NCBI RefSeq assembly: GCF_001368815.1
Contig: NZ_CTEI01000003.1
Coordinates: forward strand, 1 to 64,000
DNA length: 64,000 nucleotides
DNA from: Paraliobacillus sp. PM-2
GTDB lineage: Bacteria; Bacillota; Bacilli; Bacillales; Amphibacillaceae
Direction: 5' to 3'
The notes under the pieces: generated by a model
Database searches by the model: none
The model's input: the letters and a program-made list of their open reading frames with translations, nothing else
Told to the model about the DNA's origin: nothing
Program-made: the position numbers and the translations under genes
Shown here: positions 8,398-17,526 of the stretch, in pieces
Position numbering within the stretch: position 1 is the first letter of the stretch
Layout: every line of letters starts with the position of its first letter

Positions 8398-8753
8398 CAG
8401 TCCTCCATTTCCTGGCGAAGTTTGATCAATCCTTGTTCCAAGTCTAATGCTGTTGGAACGTCCTGCAAGTGGATACCTAAGTCAATTAATGTCATCGCCA
8501 CTGCAGGCTGGATGCCAGTCAAAACTACTCTCGCTCCCATCAAATCGGACATCGTCACTACATCACCTAACACTTTCGCAATAAAAGAATCGATTATATC
8601 AACAGATGTTAGATCAATGACAACACCAGTTGCTCCGCTTTTGTGAATCTTGCTCAACAGATCCTCCTGAAATTGAATCGCTGTTTGATCATCTAAATCG
8701 ATTTGAATGGAGATTAATAAATAATTATGTAGCTTTAAAATAGGTATTCGCAT
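8397..8753 (-). CDS. rsbS: RsbS, stressosome scaffold antagonist
   Basis: The 118-residue single STAS domain protein has the phosphorylation serine in [14 protein letters not shown] (Ser56, equivalent to Ser59 in B. subtilis). RsbS and RsbR proteins build the megadalton stressosome that sequesters RsbT. AAGGAG lies 8 bases before the ATG and follows the rsbR stop directly. Confidence 0.95.
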   Translation of the reverse strand: MRIPILKLHNYLLISIQIDLDDQTAIQFQEDLLSKIHKSGATGVVIDLTSVDIIDSFIAKVLGDVVTMSDLMGARVVLTGIQPAVAMTLIDLGIHLQDVPTALDLEQGLIKLRQEMED

Positions 8754-8758
8754 CTAGA

Positions 8759-9628
8759 TCACTCCTTATTTAAAGAACTAAGTAGTTGTTCAATGGCTTG
8801 CTCTTTTTCCTGCGAACGAATAATTTTTCTATCAGTTAATTCAAGCGCAGTTTCAAATCCTTTTCTTAAAGAACTTTTTGTTGGGAATTTTCCTAAATCA
8901 ATGCCCAAATTAACAATGGTTTGTGCAATTTCTGGCCTAATACCTACCAAGATACAAGTAGAACCAATTAGCCTAACCGCCTCAGCAGCCTGAATAATAT
9001 GATGTGCCACCATTGTATCTACTACTGGGACACCTGTAATATCAATTAATACAACTTCTGCATTATGTTTAATGACGCCTTCTAATAAATTCTCCATGAT
9101 TAGCTTAGCACGTTCTGTATCAATCGTACCGATAAGGGGCATGATTGTAATATTTTTCATAACAGGAATCAAAGGAGCAGATAACTCTTGTAGAGCCACG
9201 CGTTGTAAAGAAACCGTGTGTTCCCAACTACCGGAATATTCATTCACCAAACGATTGATAATTGGATCAACCCAACTATCTACCATATTTAAGACAGTAG
9301 AAAAATATTCAGAATCAATTTGCTCTGAGCGACTTAAAATAAAATCAATTGTTACACGTCTAAATACTTGAAGCCCATCTGTTATATAACTTAATGGCCA
9401 ACCCAAATTAATTAATCGTTCAGAGAAATGATCTAATTCACTCGTTAACCCTTGTTTATCTAGACTAGTAAAAATAACATTTACAAATTCACGACTTGTA
9501 CTTTGAAATAATTCTTCAGAAATAGCAGATGTATACTCATTCTTTCGCTTTTCCGATATTTGTTCTAACCAATTTTTTATAATGGTATCACTATTCTCTA
9601 CCACAATCGATTGCAGTTTTCTATGCAT
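8759..9628 (-). CDS. rsbR: RsbR stressosome sensor (RsbRA type)
   Basis: The 289-residue protein has an N-terminal non-heme globin-like sensory domain (about residues 1-135) and a C-terminal STAS domain (about 155-270). Counting from the ATG preceded by GGAGG, Thr171 (IDTERAK) and Thr205 (PVVDTMV) fall exactly where the RsbT phosphorylation sites of B. subtilis RsbRA lie, which supports this start over an upstream in-frame codon. It is the first gene of the rsbRSTUVW-sigB-rsbX operon. About 150 AT-rich bases lie upstream without a promoter I could name. Confidence 0.93.
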   Translation of the reverse strand: MHRKLQSIVVENSDTIIKNWLEQISEKRKNEYTSAISEELFQSTSREFVNVIFTSLDKQGLTSELDHFSERLINLGWPLSYITDGLQVFRRVTIDFILSRSEQIDSEYFSTVLNMVDSWVDPIINRLVNEYSGSWEHTVSLQRVALQELSAPLIPVMKNITIMPLIGTIDTERAKLIMENLLEGVIKHNAEVVLIDITGVPVVDTMVAHHIIQAAEAVRLIGSTCILVGIRPEIAQTIVNLGIDLGKFPTKSSLRKGFETALELTDRKIIRSQEKEQAIEQLLSSLNKE

Positions 9629-9779
9629 AAGAAATCCTCCAATTCCAGATCTAATCTTCAATTTATTTTAACACTTTTTATAATTCTTACTAATAATTTA
9701 TCATTGTTTCACAGACAGTACCAGAATATATGACTATTTTTTCTTTCAAATTACAATTTTTCGTATTTTTCAACAATAA

Positions 9780-9833
9780 TAACAAACAAAAGAAGTTCTT
9801 ATATTTAAATATAAGAACTTCTTTTGTTTGTTA
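9780..9833. terminator. 54-base perfect palindrome, terminator between ndoA and rsbR
   Basis: The two 27-base halves around 9806/9807 are perfect reverse complements (core AAGAAGTTCTTATAT and its partner, with flanking AACAAACAAA and TTTGTTTGTT). It follows the toxin gene by eight bases and can act as a rho-independent terminator in either direction. The stem is unusually long and has no loop bases. Confidence 0.8.
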
Positions 9834-9841
9834 AATTATAA

Positions 9842-10192
9842 TTAGAATTCAGCTAAGCCTAAACTGATTTCTAACGCTTTGTCGATTTTATCCATCATAT
9901 TATCGTCCAAATATGTGATTTTATCTGTAAGTCGCTGCTTGTCTATTGTCCTAATCTGTTCTAATAAAATAACAGAATCACGTTCAAATCTATACTTTTC
10001 CGCATCTATTTCTACATGTGTAGGTAGTTTTGCCTTTTGGATTTGCGCAGTAATTGCGGCTACAATAACCGTTGGACTAAAACGATTTCCAATATTATTC
10101 TGTAGGACCAATACCGGACGTACGCCCCCCTGCTCTGATCCAACAACCGGAGAAAGATCAGCGAAATAAACTTCGCCTCTTTTTACTATCAA
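9842..10192 (-). CDS. ndoA: EndoA / MazF-type mRNA interferase toxin
   Basis: The 116-residue PemK/MazF family protein has [20 protein letters not shown] at residues 4-23, RPVLVLQN, and TDKITYLDD. It is very close to B. subtilis NdoA (EndoA), a ribosome-independent endoribonuclease that cuts mRNA at UACAU-type sites. The start is TTG, as in B. subtilis, with GGGGTG upstream. It follows the antitoxin gene by four bases. Growth arrest is prevented by EndoAI. Confidence 0.95.
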   Translation of the reverse strand: MIVKRGEVYFADLSPVVGSEQGGVRPVLVLQNNIGNRFSPTVIVAAITAQIQKAKLPTHVEIDAEKYRFERDSVILLEQIRTIDKQRLTDKITYLDDNMMDKIDKALEISLGLAEF

Positions 10193-10196
10193 AATA

Positions 10197-10472
10197 CTAC
10201 ACCCCGCTCACTAAGCGCTCTAAGGTGTTTTCTGCCTCCTCTTCAGCCTGGAAAGCTTCTGAAGCAATATTTAAATTAATTTTAGCCATTTCCATATAAC
10301 CACGTTGCATTGATTCACGAATATGATTTTTCTTTCTGTCTCGCAAATATGATTTGGTTGCTTGACACACAATTTCACTTAAATCACTGTTCTCATTTTT
10401 CATTAGATCATCCACCTCATTAAGTAGGTTTTTAGGTAATCGTACAACTACTTCTTGCACACTCTCTGACAA
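10197..10472 (-). CDS. ndoAI: EndoAI antitoxin (MazE analogue, ribbon-helix-helix)
   Basis: The 91-residue antitoxin starts with TTG encoding MSES, seven bases after GGAGG. This agrees with the MSES start of B. subtilis EndoAI and removes six residues from the longest frame. The N-terminal half is a ribbon-helix-helix DNA-binding fold ([17 protein letters not shown]). The C-terminal half, [17 protein letters not shown], binds and blocks EndoA. It is the first gene of the pair and probably autorepresses. Confidence 0.93.
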   Translation of the reverse strand: MSESVQEVVVRLPKNLLNEVDDLMKNENSDLSEIVCQATKSYLRDRKKNHIRESMQRGYMEMAKINLNIASEAFQAEEEAENTLERLVSGV

Positions 10473-10671
10473 ACCGTACACCTCCACCAAATCTACAAGT
10501 AAAAATTTAATCCAATACTATCTTATCATTACTAAAAGTGCTTTGCAAAGGCATTTTTATCTTTTTATTTCATCCTAGCAATTTAATTTGCAATACAATT
10601 TCTTTACTAAAAATTTTATAAGTACAATGTAAATCATATGCAACAAAATGCTATACTAAAACAATAAATTT

Positions 10672-11796
10672 TCAGCGAGTACTATTTAAATAGTGTCGAG
10701 GAATGCGAGAACTTAGCATACATGCAATTTCATAATTAATTGTTTCTAATCGAGCAGCAATTTCATCCATAGTAATTTCTTCTTCAAATTGTTTGCCAAT
10801 CAATGTTACTTGTGTACCAATAGGATACGATTGATCTAACCTAATCATACATTGATCCATACAAATTTTTCCGACAATCGGCATTCTTTTTCCCTCAATT
10901 AAAACATCCATACCAGTTAATTGTCGAGCTAATCCATCAGCATAGCCTAGTGGAATGGTACCTATCCATTCTTCTCTATCTGTCGTATAGGTTGCACCAT
11001 AACTAATCGATCTACCTGTAGGGACTTGCTTCACATGAATTAATTTAGTATGCAGGGACATCGCTGGATGAAGATTGATTGGCTTTTCTTCTTTAACAAT
11101 CGGAGATGGATAAAGCCCATACATACTAATACCAAAACGAACTGCATCAAACATTTGGTTTGGAAATCGCATGCTAGCAGCACTATTTCCAGTGTGAAGT
11201 AGTAGATCATTTTTATAAGATTGGAGTATTTGTTGCAATTTAATCCAATTCAATTGCTGGTGCTCATAATAAGCCAAACCCCGTTCATCTGCAGTTGCAA
11301 AATGAGTAAACGCACCAGCTATATGTAATCTTGAATCATTACACACTTCCAAGAGGGTTTCTAATTCTGATTTTGTAGTAACACCAAGTCTGCCCATTCC
11401 TGTATCTACTTTTAAATGAAGGGATAATTCACCTTTGAATGGGATTTGCTTCACTTGTTCGAGCCAACTTTTTTGAAAAAAAGTTAAGGTAATGTGGTGT
11501 TCGACCGCAATCGGAACATATTTTGGATCCACCCAGCCAAGTACAAGGATAGGTGCTAATATACCACCTTCCCTTAAGTGCAGCGCCTCTTCTAATAGCG
11601 CAACAGCTAACATCGAAGCGCCAGCCTCTATTGCAGTTCTTGCTACTTCCACATCACCATGTCCATATCCATTTGCCTTTACTACCGCAAATATTTCTGT
11701 ACCTTCTGGTAATCGATTTTGTAATTGATGTATATTATAGTAAATTGCGCCTAAATCTACTTCTATCCAAGCAGGACGATATGAAACTTCTCCCAT
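10672..11796 (-). CDS. alr: Alanine racemase
   Basis: The 374-residue PLP enzyme interconverts L- and D-alanine for peptidoglycan. The cofactor lysine lies in FAVVKANGYGHG (Lys40) and the second catalytic base, a tyrosine, in SISYGATYT (about residue 265). ATG at 11796 has AAGGAG nine bases upstream; a TTG two codons earlier is too close to the ribosome site. The position between ydcC and the endoA module is conserved with B. subtilis. Confidence 0.95.
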   Translation of the reverse strand: MGEVSYRPAWIEVDLGAIYYNIHQLQNRLPEGTEIFAVVKANGYGHGDVEVARTAIEAGASMLAVALLEEALHLREGGILAPILVLGWVDPKYVPIAVEHHITLTFFQKSWLEQVKQIPFKGELSLHLKVDTGMGRLGVTTKSELETLLEVCNDSRLHIAGAFTHFATADERGLAYYEHQQLNWIKLQQILQSYKNDLLLHTGNSAASMRFPNQMFDAVRFGISMYGLYPSPIVKEEKPINLHPAMSLHTKLIHVKQVPTGRSISYGATYTTDREEWIGTIPLGYADGLARQLTGMDVLIEGKRMPIVGKICMDQCMIRLDQSYPIGTQVTLIGKQFEEEITMDEIAARLETINYEIACMLSSRIPRHYLNSTR

Positions 11797-11933
11797 GTAC
11801 AATCTCTCCTTAAAATGGAAACAAATGCAACAAACAAAATACGAATAGTTAATAATAGTTTACGTTTATTTATAACAAATACTTTATCTTAAATTCATGT
11901 CACAAGCAACTTCTACTTGGTTAGTAATTGACT

Positions 11934-11962
11934 TGGGACAAAGCGCCTGACCCCCTGTCCCA
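11934..11962. repeat. Small inverted repeat with a GC-rich loop
   Basis: TGGGACA (11934-11940) and TGTCCCA (11956-11962) flank AAGCGCCTGACCCCC. It lies in the otherwise AT-rich alr-ydcC gap, and its GC content contrasts with its surroundings. From memory it resembles small dispersed intergenic elements of Bacillaceae; no second copy is in this window. Confidence 0.5.
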
Positions 11963-11978
11963 TTTTATACAAAAATAA

Positions 11979-12013
11979 AAGCAGAGCCCTTTTATTAGAG
12001 GTATCTGCTTGTT
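11979..12013 (-). terminator. Terminator of the ydcC-like gene
   Basis: AAGCAGA and TCTGCTT form the outer stem, with CCTCT/AGGG pairing inside. On the minus strand a TTTTATTTTT run follows. Confidence 0.65.
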
Positions 12014-12037
12014 ATATATATTATCTTTGAGATTTTG

Positions 12038-13060
12038 TTATTTACTTGCTTGTGTAGTAATTGAAGTTGCTACCTCAATCATTTCTTCTTTAGTTAATTC
12101 TTTGCTCGCTAAATAGTAATCTACTCCTTGATAACTCCATTCAAGCGCTGAATCTGTTTGAGCCGCTACTGTAAAACCTAAACTCACTGGTTCACCAGGT
12201 ACTATTTTCGGACTCATTACAGTAGTTGGATGTGCTATAACTTTCTCTTGTACGAGCGTGAAATTCTTTTCACCCTCATAAGATAACAGCACACGTTGCC
12301 CCTCTTCTAGATCTACTTCTGATGTTTCAGCCAATGTACTACCTAATAGTTCATTTGGATACAACACCCTTAGTTCGTCATTATTTTCAAGAACGCCATC
12401 TCCAGTAACTGGAATACCGAATAAGCTACTTGTCATATTATGTTCCATCTCAAACATGTTGTCTTCAAAAGTAGGATTTAGTGTAAACTCAGCAAAACTT
12501 ACGGTTACAACAGCTTTCCGATCCTGATCAAACACTTTTACCATTACAGGAGTGAATTGCTTCTTATCAAAGTAAATCTCTTGATAAGGTAGTGTGGTAT
12601 TGTTCTGATAATTTGTCTTTGTTTCAAACACGTAATAATTCTCAGTCGTTTTAAAAGTAGCATCTTTATCGTTTAAAATATCAGAAACAAGCGATTGATA
12701 CAAGTAAGGTTGACTACTATTTGTTGGCCAATCACTTTGGAACTTAAAGCTTTTGTTTAATGCCGGAGTTAATACAAAGACCCCGTCATCGTTTTTTAAA
12801 ATAATTTGACTACCTTCTTCATCTTGCTCATTCTTCAATAACACACGATAGTACGCTTTCTTTTTATGCGCGATATCCATATCATAACTTTGTTCTTTTT
12901 CACCCGTCTTTAGTTGCATTGTTGCTTGTGTTTGATAACCACTCATTTCTTCCAATGTTTCTTCTAACTTTGTAATTACATCTTCTTTTGATTTTTCACC
13001 ACATGCACCAAGTATAAATAATGCAAAGATCACCAACACAACGGTGAAGTATTTTTTCAT
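12038..13060 (-). CDS. GerS/LolA-like lipoprotein (YdcC family)
   Basis: The 340-residue protein has a lipoprotein signal ending in LGAC (Cys20). The mature part has a LolA-type fold suggested by KLEETLEEMSGYQTQATMQL near its start. YdcC of B. subtilis is an outer-forespore, sigma-E-controlled protein, and its clostridial relative GerS is needed for cortex modification, so a sporulation role is possible. ATG at 13060 lies eight bases after AAGGAG; a GTG two codons upstream is too close. It lies between alr and nnr as in relatives. Confidence 0.8.
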   Translation of the reverse strand: MKKYFTVVLVIFALFILGACGEKSKEDVITKLEETLEEMSGYQTQATMQLKTGEKEQSYDMDIAHKKKAYYRVLLKNEQDEEGSQIILKNDDGVFVLTPALNKSFKFQSDWPTNSSQPYLYQSLVSDILNDKDATFKTTENYYVFETKTNYQNNTTLPYQEIYFDKKQFTPVMVKVFDQDRKAVVTVSFAEFTLNPTFEDNMFEMEHNMTSSLFGIPVTGDGVLENNDELRVLYPNELLGSTLAETSEVDLEEGQRVLLSYEGEKNFTLVQEKVIAHPTTVMSPKIVPGEPVSLGFTVAAQTDSALEWSYQGVDYYLASKELTKEEMIEVATSITTQASK

Positions 13061-13115
13061 GGTCACAACTCCTTCGATTCAAGATCCAAGGACAAAGGGA
13101 ATGACCAGTTTTCCG

Positions 13116-14633
13116 TCAATCTAAAAATGTACGAAATACAGAAGGAAGGGCATCACTTACATCTGTCGCCAGAAGATCATAGGTTGAGTGCGTCTGATTA
13201 ACTAGTTTATCAGCAGCTTTCCCATGAATAAAACAACTATTAGCAATTGCTGATTCAATCGATTGTTTTTGCATGATTAATGCAAGCATTATTCCTGCTA
13301 GCGTATCACCACTTCCACCTTTAGCAAGCCCTGCATTACCTGTCATATTCACCCATTGCTTACCTGTTGGAGTAGTAATAATCGTATAAGTTCCTTTTAA
13401 CACAAGGTATACTTGATACGTTTGGGCAAATTCCTTTGCCAAGTTAAAAGGACAATCCATTACTTCAGAAACAGAACATTCTAGTAAAGCAGCCATCTCT
13501 CCAGGATGTGGCGTTAAAATTGTAGGCGACTCTCTTGCAGATAATAGTTCCAATCTACCATTAAGATGATTTAAACCATCTGCATCAATAATCATAGGAA
13601 TATCCGCTTTTTTTAGTAATTGAATGGTAAACAGACCTGCCTCTTCTGTTCTGCCCATCCCCATACCAATTGCACATGCATCATAACCTAATACATCAAA
13701 TGGTTGGTTAATAATCTCCCCTTCTTGACCTTTTAATGAATGAAAAGTCACCTCTGGACATTGTGCTGCAACGGAAGAAATAGCACGCTCGACAGTTGCA
13801 ATAGTGAGTAAGCCCACACCTGAACGAAGCGCAGCCTTTGCTGTCATTGTAATTGACCCTGGCATTTCACCACTACCGCCAACGATTATCCCTTTTCCAT
13901 GTGTGCCTTTATGGGAGAATGCTAAACGTTTTGGCAATGTAGCTTGTACATTTTCAGCTTGCCAAACACCTCTATTGATTTGGTGAGAAATCGTGCGAAT
14001 TGGTAATCCGATTTGCACCACGTCCCACTTCCCATAATAAGGAGCATACTTTGATAAAAACGCACTCAGTTTTGGCGCTTCAATGATATAGGTATAATCT
14101 GCACATATCACCTCTTCAACGCTTCCTCCCCCATCTGCTGGCACACCACTAGGTATATCAACAGAAATGGTCATACATCCAGAAGCATTAACAGAAGTAA
14201 CGACTTCTTTAAATGGTGAACGCAAGCTTCCTTTTACACCAATACCAAACATGGCATCAACAATGACATCTGCTTGTTCAATCATTACTTCCATTGCTTT
14301 TGTCGAGTCATATCGCTCTACATTTACACCAAAATGCTCTAAAACACGTTTATGATAGGCTGCATCGCCTACTACTTTTTCATCCGAAACTAATTGCATG
14401 ATTCTTATTTGATAACCTTGGTTGTATAAGCTACGCGCAATCACGTACCCATCTCCACCGTTATTTCCACTACCAACAAGAATCAGTACGCTAGTATTTT
14501 TACTAATGTGTTGTTTGATTTTTTCAGCTACAGCTTGTCCTGCATTTTCCATTAGAATACTTCCATCTAATCCCTTTTCCTCCATTGTAATTCGATCAAT
14601 TTCGTACATTTCAGATGCGGTAACAATATACAC
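13116..14633 (-). CDS. nnr: Bifunctional NAD(P)HX epimerase and dehydratase
   Basis: The 505-residue fusion repairs hydrated NADH and NADPH. The N-terminal half (about 1-215) is the epimerase, with GSGNNGGDG at residues 54-62. The C-terminal half (about 225-500) is the ADP/ATP-dependent dehydratase, a ribokinase-like fold with GKGIIVGGSGEMPGS and the catalytic loop AGLAKGGSGDTLAGI. The start is GTG, seven bases after AGGAGG. B. subtilis has the dehydratase as a separate protein (YxkO), so the fusion differs from that model. It sits directly downstream of acpS. Confidence 0.93.
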   Translation of the reverse strand: MYIVTASEMYEIDRITMEEKGLDGSILMENAGQAVAEKIKQHISKNTSVLILVGSGNNGGDGYVIARSLYNQGYQIRIMQLVSDEKVVGDAAYHKRVLEHFGVNVERYDSTKAMEVMIEQADVIVDAMFGIGVKGSLRSPFKEVVTSVNASGCMTISVDIPSGVPADGGGSVEEVICADYTYIIEAPKLSAFLSKYAPYYGKWDVVQIGLPIRTISHQINRGVWQAENVQATLPKRLAFSHKGTHGKGIIVGGSGEMPGSITMTAKAALRSGVGLLTIATVERAISSVAAQCPEVTFHSLKGQEGEIINQPFDVLGYDACAIGMGMGRTEEAGLFTIQLLKKADIPMIIDADGLNHLNGRLELLSARESPTILTPHPGEMAALLECSVSEVMDCPFNLAKEFAQTYQVYLVLKGTYTIITTPTGKQWVNMTGNAGLAKGGSGDTLAGIMLALIMQKQSIESAIANSCFIHGKAADKLVNQTHSTYDLLATDVSDALPSVFRTFLD

Positions 14634-14690
14634 TTCATTCCCTCCTACCCGCAGTAAACTATATGAGTTTACTTTGTAAAATATGCTGAA

Positions 14691-15056
14691 TTAACTTCTT
14701 TCACTCTCAATGACAACTTGTGCGACAGCATAATGCTCACTGTGTGAGATGGATACGTACACTTGCTTGTCCCTAGTAAAGGACGAATGTATAGCTGGAG
14801 CACCATAGTCATTTTTTATTACTTCTATATCTTTAAATCCTAGCTTACCAATCCCAGTACCATAAGCTTTGGCAAATGCTTCTTTCGCAGCAAAACGACC
14901 TGCCAAAAATTCAATTCTTCGTTTTTCTGTTTTACATTTACCCAATTGCGCGATTTCCTGATCTGTTAATATTTTTGTAGCAAACCGCGATTTCCTTGCA
15001 TATACTTTTTTCAATTTACTAATCTCAACAATATCTATACCAATGCCGTTGATCAT
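14691..15056 (-). CDS. acpS: Holo-acyl-carrier-protein synthase
   Basis: The 121-residue enzyme transfers 4'-phosphopantetheine from CoA to apo-ACP. It has the GIGIDIVE motif at residues 4-11 (metal-binding Asp8) and RFAAKEAFAKAYGTG (catalytic Glu). The length is typical for the AcpS class. It is divergent from the rhomboid gene, with nnr following 57 bases downstream. Confidence 0.95.
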   Translation of the reverse strand: MINGIGIDIVEISKLKKVYARKSRFATKILTDQEIAQLGKCKTEKRRIEFLAGRFAAKEAFAKAYGTGIGKLGFKDIEVIKNDYGAPAIHSSFTRDKQVYVSISHSEHYAVAQVVIESERS

Positions 15057-15237
15057 CGTTATTGATCACCCTTTTTTGTTTATCTACTTTTTAGTATATC
15101 GAATATCCGAATCTAATGACAGTCATGTTTCATATCATGATTGGAATTGTTTTTGTTATACATTTGGAATTAAAATGTTATACTTTTTTTATTGTGATTA
15201 ATAAAAACGATATGAATACTATCAAAGGAGCATGAAA

Positions 15238-16014
15238 ATGTTTTTTCGCACAGAATCATTTAAAGATTTCATTCGGTTCTATCCAATTATTACTGGGATC
15301 ATTGCCATTCAATTAATTATTTGGTTATTGACCGCTTTTTCCAACACATTGGAACAACTGATTATTATTGAATGGGGTGGTGGTTGGAATATTGCTATTG
15401 CTGCAGGGGAATATTGGAGACTACTTACATCCATTTTCATTCACAGTCCTAATTCATTTAGCCATGTCTTGTTTAATTCTTTTTCTTTAGTACTATTTGG
15501 TCCTGCCTTAGAACAAATGGTTGGGAAATGGAAGTTTATTTTCATTTATTTATTCACTGGAGTTGTCGGAAATATATTCACATTCCTTATAGACTCTAAC
15601 TCCATGTATTTACACTATGGTGCATCTGGGGCTGTCTATGGACTAATTGGTTTATACATTTACATGACCTTTTTCCGAAAAGATTTAATCGACCCCTCTA
15701 GTTCACAAATAATTGTCATTATCTCCATTATTGGACTACTGATGACATTCATACGTCCTGGCATTAATATCTATGCTCACCTTTTTGGTTTTATTGCAGG
15801 TGTTGCTTTAGGACCAGTTATTCTAACAAAAGCAAAAGCCTTTTCTCCTTGGCGTAATAGAAGACGACAGAAAGAACCTAATGAAATTAACTTTAATCCT
15901 AACCGATGGAAAAAAAGAAGAATACTCTCTGGTAAAAACACAGGGAATATTATATGGGGAATTATTATCGCCCTAGTTATCTTAGGATTCCTCGGCAATA
16001 TTTTTAATCTATAA
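15238..16014 (+). CDS. Rhomboid family intramembrane serine protease (YdcA type)
   Basis: The 258-residue protein has six to seven membrane segments. The catalytic pair is Ser130 in HYGASGAVYGL and His181 in NIYAHLFGF; Asn80 in SHVLFNSFSL completes the oxyanion site. It should cleave membrane proteins within the bilayer; the substrate is unknown. The ATG at 15238 has GGAG seven bases upstream, while an ATG two codons earlier would nearly touch the ribosome site. A basic cytoplasmic stretch near 215-240 precedes a final membrane helix. Confidence 0.9.
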   Translation: MFFRTESFKDFIRFYPIITGIIAIQLIIWLLTAFSNTLEQLIIIEWGGGWNIAIAAGEYWRLLTSIFIHSPNSFSHVLFNSFSLVLFGPALEQMVGKWKFIFIYLFTGVVGNIFTFLIDSNSMYLHYGASGAVYGLIGLYIYMTFFRKDLIDPSSSQIIVIISIIGLLMTFIRPGINIYAHLFGFIAGVALGPVILTKAKAFSPWRNRRRQKEPNEINFNPNRWKKRRILSGKNTGNIIWGIIIALVILGFLGNIFNL

Positions 16015-16020
16015 CATAGT

Positions 16021-16052
16021 AAAAGCCAGTGCACAAACATGCACTGGCTTTT
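16021..16052. terminator. Bidirectional terminator between rhomboid gene and cshA
   Basis: AAAAGCCAGTGCA and TGCACTGGCTTTT form a perfect 13-bp stem around six bases. Confidence 0.92.
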
Positions 16053-16062
16053 GAATATTAAC

Positions 16063-17526
16063 TTATTGTTTCTTATTTGATGCTCGTTTATTTTGGAACT
16101 TACGGTTTCTACCGCCAGCTTGTTTTCCTTTGCGATAAAAATTACGTTTATTATCTCCACGGTAATTTTTTCGTTTTGATTTATCATTTTTTGCTTTTTT
16201 CACACTTACTGGTTGAACAGAAGATAACGTAACAGGTGTTTGTCTTCTTTCTTTTGTCATCATTTTTAAAGCAGCAGCTACAACTGTAACTGAATCATGT
16301 TGATTTAATAACTCAGCAGCTGTTTCACGATAGTCTTGTAAATTCGCTTTTTCAATTGTGCGATTAAGCTTGTCTACAGTGATTTGTTGCTGTCCGCGAC
16401 GCGCTTCATCAAATGATGGTGCTTGCATACGTGTCATCTTACTCTTTGTCGTTTTTTCAATCAAGTGAAGATGTGGCATTTCTCTTGGTGTAATAAATGA
16501 AATTGCTTCTCCACCTTTTCCTGCACGCCCTGTACGCCCGATTCGGTGCACATAGCTTTCCGGATCTTGTGGGACATCAAAGTTATATACATGTGTTACA
16601 CCAGAAATATCTAATCCACGAGCAGCAACATCAGTAGCAACTAGGATCTCAATACGCCCATTTTTAAATTTATTTAATACAGACATACGTTTCCCTTGCG
16701 TCAGGTCACCATGGATTCCTTCTGCTCTAAATCCTCGCGCATGTAAACCTTCTGTTACTTCGTCTACTCTTTTCTTTGTACGACCAAAGATAATTGCAAG
16801 CTCTGGCGCATGAATATCTAACAGATTAGTTAGTGTATCAAATTTTTGTTTTTCATTAATTTCTACAAAGAATTGATTAATATTAGAAACCGTCATTTCC
16901 TTTGCTTTCACTTTCACTTCTTCTGGTTTCTTCATCAATGTTGTCGCAATTTCTCTAATCTCTTTTGGCATCGTTGCAGAAAATAGTAACGTTTGACGTT
17001 GCTCAGGAATTGCTTTTAAGATATCTCGAATATCATCAATGAATCCCATGTTTAGCATTTCATCTGCTTCATCTAATACAGCAGTGTGTACATTACTTGT
17101 ATTAATTGTTTTACGACGAATATGATCAAGTAAACGTCCTGGTGTTGCAACGACGATATGTGGGCCATCTTTTAACGCACGGATCTGACGCTCCATATGT
17201 TGACCACCATAAACAGGCAGTGTACGTACACCTTTAAATTTACCTAAACGATGAATTTCCTCGGAAACTTGGATTGCTAGTTCGCGTGTTGGTGCTACAA
17301 CCAAACCTTGGATTTTCTTTTGATCTTTGTTGATCTTTTCGATCATCGGAATACCAAATGCAGCTGTCTTACCAGTTCCGGTTTGGGCTTGTCCAATGAC
17401 ATCTTTTCCTTCTAGTCCTAAAGGGATCGTTTGCTCTTGTATCGGTGTTGCTTCTTCAAAACCCATTTGGTCAAGAGCCTTCATAATCGGTTTTGAAATA
17501 CCTAAAGATTGAAATGTTGTTGTCAA
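16063..17526 (-). CDS. cshA: DEAD-box RNA helicase CshA
   Basis: The 487-residue ATP-dependent RNA helicase has AQTGTGKT (motif I), PTRELA, DEADEML (motif II), SAT and [13 protein letters not shown] (motif VI). A basic C-terminal tail rich in K, R, N and G (about 430-487) resembles the RNA-binding tail of B. subtilis CshA, a partner of the RNA degradosome. The start is a TTG (TTTFQSLG) with AAGGAG twelve bases upstream. A four-codon ATG reading frame (MKRN then stop) lies between the ribosome site and the TTG and overlaps it. Confidence 0.94.
   Translation of the reverse strand: MTTTFQSLGISKPIMKALDQMGFEEATPIQEQTIPLGLEGKDVIGQAQTGTGKTAAFGIPMIEKINKDQKKIQGLVVAPTRELAIQVSEEIHRLGKFKGVRTLPVYGGQHMERQIRALKDGPHIVVATPGRLLDHIRRKTINTSNVHTAVLDEADEMLNMGFIDDIRDILKAIPEQRQTLLFSATMPKEIREIATTLMKKPEEVKVKAKEMTVSNINQFFVEINEKQKFDTLTNLLDIHAPELAIIFGRTKKRVDEVTEGLHARGFRAEGIHGDLTQGKRMSVLNKFKNGRIEILVATDVAARGLDISGVTHVYNFDVPQDPESYVHRIGRTGRAGKGGEAISFITPREMPHLHLIEKTTKSKMTRMQAPSFDEARRGQQQITVDKLNRTIEKANLQDYRETAAELLNQHDSVTVVAAALKMMTKERRQTPVTLSSVQPVSVKKAKNDKSKRKNYRGDNKRNFYRKGKQAGGRNRKFQNKRASNKKQ

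Noticed and set aside
15777-16187. Minus-strand frame of 136 codons between the rhomboid gene and cshA
   Set aside because: It is antisense to the rhomboid gene and runs across the bidirectional terminator and the cshA 3' end; codon content is not coding-like.
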